A stretch of DNA of 45,441 nt. Source: Mesobacillus subterraneus (GTDB taxonomy: Bacteria > Bacillota > Bacilli > Bacillales > Cytobacillaceae). Under the pieces are notes generated by a model. That model ran no database searches. It saw nothing but the letters and a program-made list of their open reading frames with translations, and was not told where the DNA came from. Positions 41,889-45,441 of this stretch are shown here, in pieces; within the stretch, counting starts at the first letter, position 1, and every line of letters starts with the position of its first letter. Made by a program: the position numbers and the translations under genes. The DNA lies in assembly GCF_000934845.1 (NCBI RefSeq), contig NZ_JXIQ01000035.1, positions 1-45,441 of the forward strand, in the 5' to 3' direction.

Positions 41889-43433
41889 CTATACTTTATA
41901 ATTCCATTTGAACCTTCTAACGAATATTTTTGCTAATACATTCTTGGCTACTCCCATTAAATAGGCAAATTCAGCGGTTCTGTGAAAGAGGAGGACATAA
42001 ATAATATTAGGAATGACCAGACAGAAAAATATGGTAACAACGAAGGAGGGATACCCATCTATCGGCACTAAATCCGCTGCTTTAGCGGTAATAAAATACG
42101 TACCGATTAAAATAAAAACATCGGCAATATAGACTTTATAATACATCCACAACGGTTTTTTAAATACCTTTTGGAACACTAGGTATGGAGTCGTCCAAAA
42201 CGGAACAGCTATCGCACTTATTAATGTACCTGCAAAGACACCCGTAATCCCTATGTTCTGAACCAAAATAATAGAAAAGCCTATATTAATGACAGCCTGC
42301 AAGAGTGGCGCGAACCGATCTTCGTGAAATATTCCAGCAGTTGTTTTCATCGTTGTAATGGAATTCCTCATCCCTCTCTCATAAAAAATGACCAATAATA
42401 CCGCCAGCAATGATCCATTTAATAAATATTCCGCACCTAACCAGATAGAGATAAACGGTTCTAGTATGATTGCTAGAAAAATGGTGAAGAAAGAATAAAG
42501 CCAGAAGTTTACCAGCCGATAAATTTTATAAATGGCATATACCTTATCGGCATTTTCACTCGCCACGAGATTTCCGATACTATGATAAATATTAGTAAAT
42601 ACTTGATTTACAAATGTACGACAGATTTCAATTAACATCTGATAGTTTGAGTAAAGGCCAACCGCAGCAACACTGACAAAAGAAGAAATAATAATATTAT
42701 CTGTCCCAAAAATGAAATAGTTTCCAATGTTTTGAAGCACTATCGCTTTTACATTGGTGGTAATTTGCTTCCTTGTCTCCGGATCTAGTTTATCTTTTAC
42801 CTTAGCTTTTAAATATGGATACATCCGGTTTACGATTACCGCTAATAGGAGAGAATTCCCTATCGTGATGATGCTATCAATGATCAAATATAAAAGATAA
42901 TTTTGTGTATAGTGAAGGATTCCAATTTTTATACAAACTGAGATAATCGAAGAAACCGAGTAGATTCCCGTTACAATATAGCCTTTTTGCGAAACGTTTA
43001 AGAAAGAATTTTTATGAACATAGAAATATGGGGCAACAGTATTTAACAGGAAGATCAAATAGATGAGATGAATATCTTCCACGTTTGTGTCTTTTATAAT
43101 GAGATCCAAGAATGGCATAATCAAAAGACCTAATGCTAAAATGACAGCAGCTATGACCATATAGGTATTGCGATAGAATTTCATTAACACGTTGATTCGA
43201 TGATGGTCATTTTCGGCAACTGGTTTATACAGACTATACATGATGCTTACCCCAAGGCCTGCCTCAGCAAGAGTCAGCATAGCAAGTATATTCGTGAACA
43301 AGCCATTTACACCCAAATATTCAATCCCGAGAGTCGAAATAAATACAGTTCTTGAGATAAAACTGAGTGCTGTAATAATGAATTGGTTAGCCAAGCCTGC
43401 GGCGATATTTAGCATGGAATTTTTTACTCTCAT
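41889..43433 (-). CDS. Wzx-type polysaccharide flippase (MOP superfamily)
   Basis: A 514-aa protein with about 12-14 helices. The N-terminal pattern NIAAGLANQFIITALSFISRTVFISTLGIEYLGVNGLFTN is typical of the oligosaccharide flippases of Gram-positive capsule and EPS loci. It moves lipid-linked repeat units across the membrane. ATG at 43433 was chosen because TGGAGA lies upstream; the longer frame starts on the GTG in front of that RBS. It shows that this end of the window belongs to an exopolysaccharide cluster. Confidence 0.88.
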   Translation of the reverse strand: MRVKNSMLNIAAGLANQFIITALSFISRTVFISTLGIEYLGVNGLFTNILAMLTLAEAGLGVSIMYSLYKPVAENDHHRINVLMKFYRNTYMVIAAVILALGLLIMPFLDLIIKDTNVEDIHLIYLIFLLNTVAPYFYVHKNSFLNVSQKGYIVTGIYSVSSIISVCIKIGILHYTQNYLLYLIIDSIITIGNSLLLAVIVNRMYPYLKAKVKDKLDPETRKQITTNVKAIVLQNIGNYFIFGTDNIIISSFVSVAAVGLYSNYQMLIEICRTFVNQVFTNIYHSIGNLVASENADKVYAIYKIYRLVNFWLYSFFTIFLAIILEPFISIWLGAEYLLNGSLLAVLLVIFYERGMRNSITTMKTTAGIFHEDRFAPLLQAVINIGFSIILVQNIGITGVFAGTLISAIAVPFWTTPYLVFQKVFKKPLWMYYKVYIADVFILIGTYFITAKAADLVPIDGYPSFVVTIFFCLVIPNIIYVLLFHRTAEFAYLMGVAKNVLAKIFVRRFKWNYKV

Positions 43434-43472
43434 TGTCTTCTCCACTTTTCTATCTAATCTTTAACTGTAAAC

Positions 43473-43619
43473 TTACGATTGTAAAAATCGGATTAGCTTT
43501 TTGAATCGAACCATTGAAATTGCCGATAACAGAGTAAATCTTTGTATTTCCAAATAACGAGCGATTTGACTGACCTGTAGTTCATCCTTCACGAACTCAT
43601 AATATAAGTTATGAAACAT
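43473..43619 (-). CDS. Small ORF (48 aa) between hydrolase and flippase
   Basis: A frame that overlaps the hydrolase gene end by 11 nt and encodes MFHNLYYEFVKDELQVSQIA, then an amphipathic basic segment ending FKKLIRFLQS. It fills most of the gap before the flippase. The RBS is poor, but overlap with the preceding gene could allow coupling. I do not recognise it. It could also be a relic of a longer gene. Confidence 0.35.
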   Translation of the reverse strand: MFHNLYYEFVKDELQVSQIARYLEIQRFTLLSAISMVRFKKLIRFLQS

Positions 43620-44817
43620 TTTTGATCTTGCTATTTTGTGATATTGCTTTTTGCCTATACAAATTCATACTTCTAATAGCAAATCCTTGGGTAAAAGGCA
43701 TAATAGTAAACATCGATGCATAAACGCCAATATCCTTCGTATCTCCTTGGGAAAAATCGATCGCGCCGTCCCTTCTCGTTACTGTCATCAGATAATGAAT
43801 TGCTCTCTCGGCAGCTAACCAGTTCTCTTGATGATTCTGAATACCTTCCGTAGCATTCAGTAAAAACCAGGAAAGTGTGGCTGTTGCAGAAGAATCCGCT
43901 CTGCTTTCAGTCCTTGTCACCGTTGAGTTCCAGCTGCCATTCTCATTTTGAAATTGTCGGATCGTTCTGGAAAAATCTACTACAAGATGTTCCAGTTCCT
44001 TTTTAGCTGGATGATTGCTTGGGAGCTCCTTCCATGTATCAATTAAGCCAAGCCCAAACCATCCCAGACCTCTTCCCCAGCCATAAACTCCTAGAGGAAG
44101 TTTATTGTTTACTTCGTAAGCATGGCAAGGGATAAAGCTTTTCTCCATAAGTCCATACTTTTTGTACTCCATGATCTGCTTAAAGGCTAAAGAAATACAT
44201 TCTTCCTTTTGATACCGCAAGCCGTACGCAACTAAAAATGGGCAAATAAAACCGATCGTATCCACGTATCTATAAGTTTTATTGGCCTTGCGATATTGGA
44301 CGGTTCCGTCGTCGCCAATATGGTCCAAGATTAATTTCCAAGTATCATCGAGTGCTGGTCTATATTTATCTACTTCTATGAAGTCCAGCTTAAATAACGC
44401 ATAAGCAAGAATAGCTCCGTCAATATGCTGAGGCTTTTTTCTCCAGTTCCCCGCTTTAGTAAAGCTCCGGTCCATATATCTGATTATTTCTTCTTGTAGC
44501 TCTTCATCCTGTTTTGCAGCCTCTGCCAACCCTAATAACAACGCCGCCTCCTGCCAATGCTGAATGGTTGTATTAGCGTAATTCCCTCTTACCATATCGA
44601 TCACGATTAATCTGGTATTATCAGTAACTCTGATTCTCGGAGTATGATTCAGCCACCGCTTCCCTTTATTGACAATCGATTGATTCCAAGTTGAATCGTT
44701 TTTGAACCTTCCTATCTTTATTCTGAACAGCCAATCTGTTCCTATCAATATAAAGTCTATTAACACAACCAATATCGCTAGACAGGTAATGATGTAAACA
44801 AATGTTTGGAATACCAT
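43609..44817 (-). CDS. Membrane-anchored GH88/GH105-like six-hairpin glycoside hydrolase
   Basis: A 402-aa protein with one N-terminal membrane helix (about 5-28) and an alpha6/alpha6-barrel domain. Features such as HWQEAALLLGLAEAA, KPQHIDGAILAYAL, YVDTIGFICPFLVAYG, GVYGWGRGLGWFGLGLIDT and ADSSATATLSWFLLNA resemble unsaturated glucuronyl/rhamnogalacturonyl hydrolases (YteR/YesR family). It would trim oligosaccharides at the cell surface, possibly of the bacterium's own EPS. RBS AAAGGA. Exact family (88 or 105) is uncertain. Confidence 0.75.
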   Translation of the reverse strand: MVFQTFVYIITCLAILVVLIDFILIGTDWLFRIKIGRFKNDSTWNQSIVNKGKRWLNHTPRIRVTDNTRLIVIDMVRGNYANTTIQHWQEAALLLGLAEAAKQDEELQEEIIRYMDRSFTKAGNWRKKPQHIDGAILAYALFKLDFIEVDKYRPALDDTWKLILDHIGDDGTVQYRKANKTYRYVDTIGFICPFLVAYGLRYQKEECISLAFKQIMEYKKYGLMEKSFIPCHAYEVNNKLPLGVYGWGRGLGWFGLGLIDTWKELPSNHPAKKELEHLVVDFSRTIRQFQNENGSWNSTVTRTESRADSSATATLSWFLLNATEGIQNHQENWLAAERAIHYLMTVTRRDGAIDFSQGDTKDIGVYASMFTIMPFTQGFAIRSMNLYRQKAISQNSKIKNVS

Positions 44818-44842
44818 TTTTGATTCCTTTCCGGGTACGGTT

Positions 44843-45414
44843 TTACTTTACATAACCTATAGTAGTTTCAAGTTCCTTAGACATCGTTTCTCTCCTATCG
44901 ACCGTTATTTTCTCGCTAACTGTCCAACTTTGATCGTATACCTTCGATTGAGCGATCATTTTTTGGTGTTTATCTAGGTATTCTTCCGTTTTCGCAAGTA
45001 TTTTTGCTGGATTTCCACCAGCGACACATCTATCGGGTACTGCTTTGTTACGACGCTTCCCGCAGCGACAATTGCATTCTCACCAATTGTTACTCCAGGC
45101 ATAATTAACGCTCTTGCTCCAATGAACGCATGATCTTTAATGATGATTTTGGCAATTTTCGTATAGTCTAAGTATTTTTTGGTACTAGCATCATGCGCTA
45201 ATAAATATACTTGAGGCGCAAAGGTAACATGATCGCCAATTTCAATTAACCAGCAATGAGCCACATCAATCGTGCTCGCAGCTAATCCGTGACAATTCTT
45301 CCCTACTCTCATTCCCAACTCTTTACATGCTTGCACAGTTAATTCTTCAGGACTTACTTTCCCTCACTAGTGTTGCATAAATAATGTCACAATTTTCAGT
45401 TTAATAATTTTCAT
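44843..45414 (-). pseudogene. Broken hexapeptide-repeat O-acetyltransferase
   Basis: The central 120 codons (start at about 45336) encode a LbetaH acyltransferase: CWLIEIGDHVTFAPQVYLLA, HDASTKKYLDYTKI, FIGARALIMPGVTIGENAIV. Near 45040 a single-base deletion shifts the frame: the expected VPDRCVAGGNPAKILAKTEE continues in another frame to a stop at 44843. At the 5' end, a matching-frame ATG (45414) is followed by two stop codons (TAG TGA, 45369-45364). Such enzymes acetylate sugars in EPS loci. Either this is a pseudogene or there are sequence errors. The gene directly follows upstream EPS genes outside the window. Confidence 0.7.
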
Positions 45415-45441
45415 CTTTAAGAGCCAAAAAAGTAATTACCT

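Overview
The window looks like chromosomal DNA from a low-GC, spore-forming Bacillaceae bacterium. I cannot name the species; a Mesobacillus/Neobacillus/Cytobacillus-like genome fits. The reasons are strong AGGAGG ribosome binding sites with frequent TTG/GTG starts, a liaI-liaH/liaF-liaS-liaR cell-envelope stress locus, a general stress gene with a textbook sigma-B promoter, an InhA-type metalloprotease and a YfkN-like secreted nucleotidase. There are no rRNA or tRNA genes and no CRISPR array. Nearly all genes lie on the minus strand.

Layout. 0.1-2.4 kb: an ABC-F ATPase behind a long leader holding a 51-codon leader ORF and an intrinsic terminator, an arrangement typical of antibiotic-induced attenuation. 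2.5-6.4 kb: a small plus-strand gene, then liaR, liaS, liaF, liaH and liaI (liaG is absent). 6.4-7.3 kb: a gene-poor stretch with two kinds of dispersed repeat and decayed fragments. 7.3-12.5 kb: an operon with an RpiR-type regulator, an M20 hydrolase, a GNAT transferase, an enolase-superfamily N-succinylamino acid racemase/OSBS and a YkvI-like transporter; this matches the known route converting D- to L-amino acids through N-succinyl intermediates. 12.5-28 kb: mostly housekeeping and stress genes (YflT-domain protein, MetC-like lyase, a CBS protein with a HEPN-like motif, YitT, amidase, DEAD-box helicase, InhA, a double-domain nucleotidase, an M20 peptidase), separated by repeats.

28-32.2 kb is an AT-rich island and the first candidate new system. 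A sensor histidine kinase and an HD-GYP protein share the same multi-pass membrane sensor. Immediately downstream, and overlapping the HD-GYP stop codon, lies a 19-codon peptide gene with an excellent RBS encoding a Lys-rich peptide ending in CWWCILL. A strong hairpin follows, then a membrane M50 metallopeptidase with a PqqD/RRE-like N-terminus. This reads as a peptide-signal or RiPP-like circuit: precursor, processing protease, and two receptors with different outputs.

33.9-39.4 kb is the second candidate. A Gly/Pro/Lys/Asn-rich 67-aa peptide is followed by an HprK-related kinase, a PqqD-family protein, a Ser-His (S26B-like) signal peptidase homologue, an ABC exporter without a peptidase domain, a nucleotidyltransferase and a DUF5658-type membrane protein, all tightly overlapping. 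It resembles the accessory half of a lasso-peptide cluster but has no cyclase and no transglutaminase-like protease. It adjoins exopolysaccharide-type genes (39.5-45.4 kb): a phage-like beta-helix protein, a Wzx-type flippase, a GH88/GH105-like hydrolase and a broken hexapeptide acetyltransferase that runs towards the window edge.
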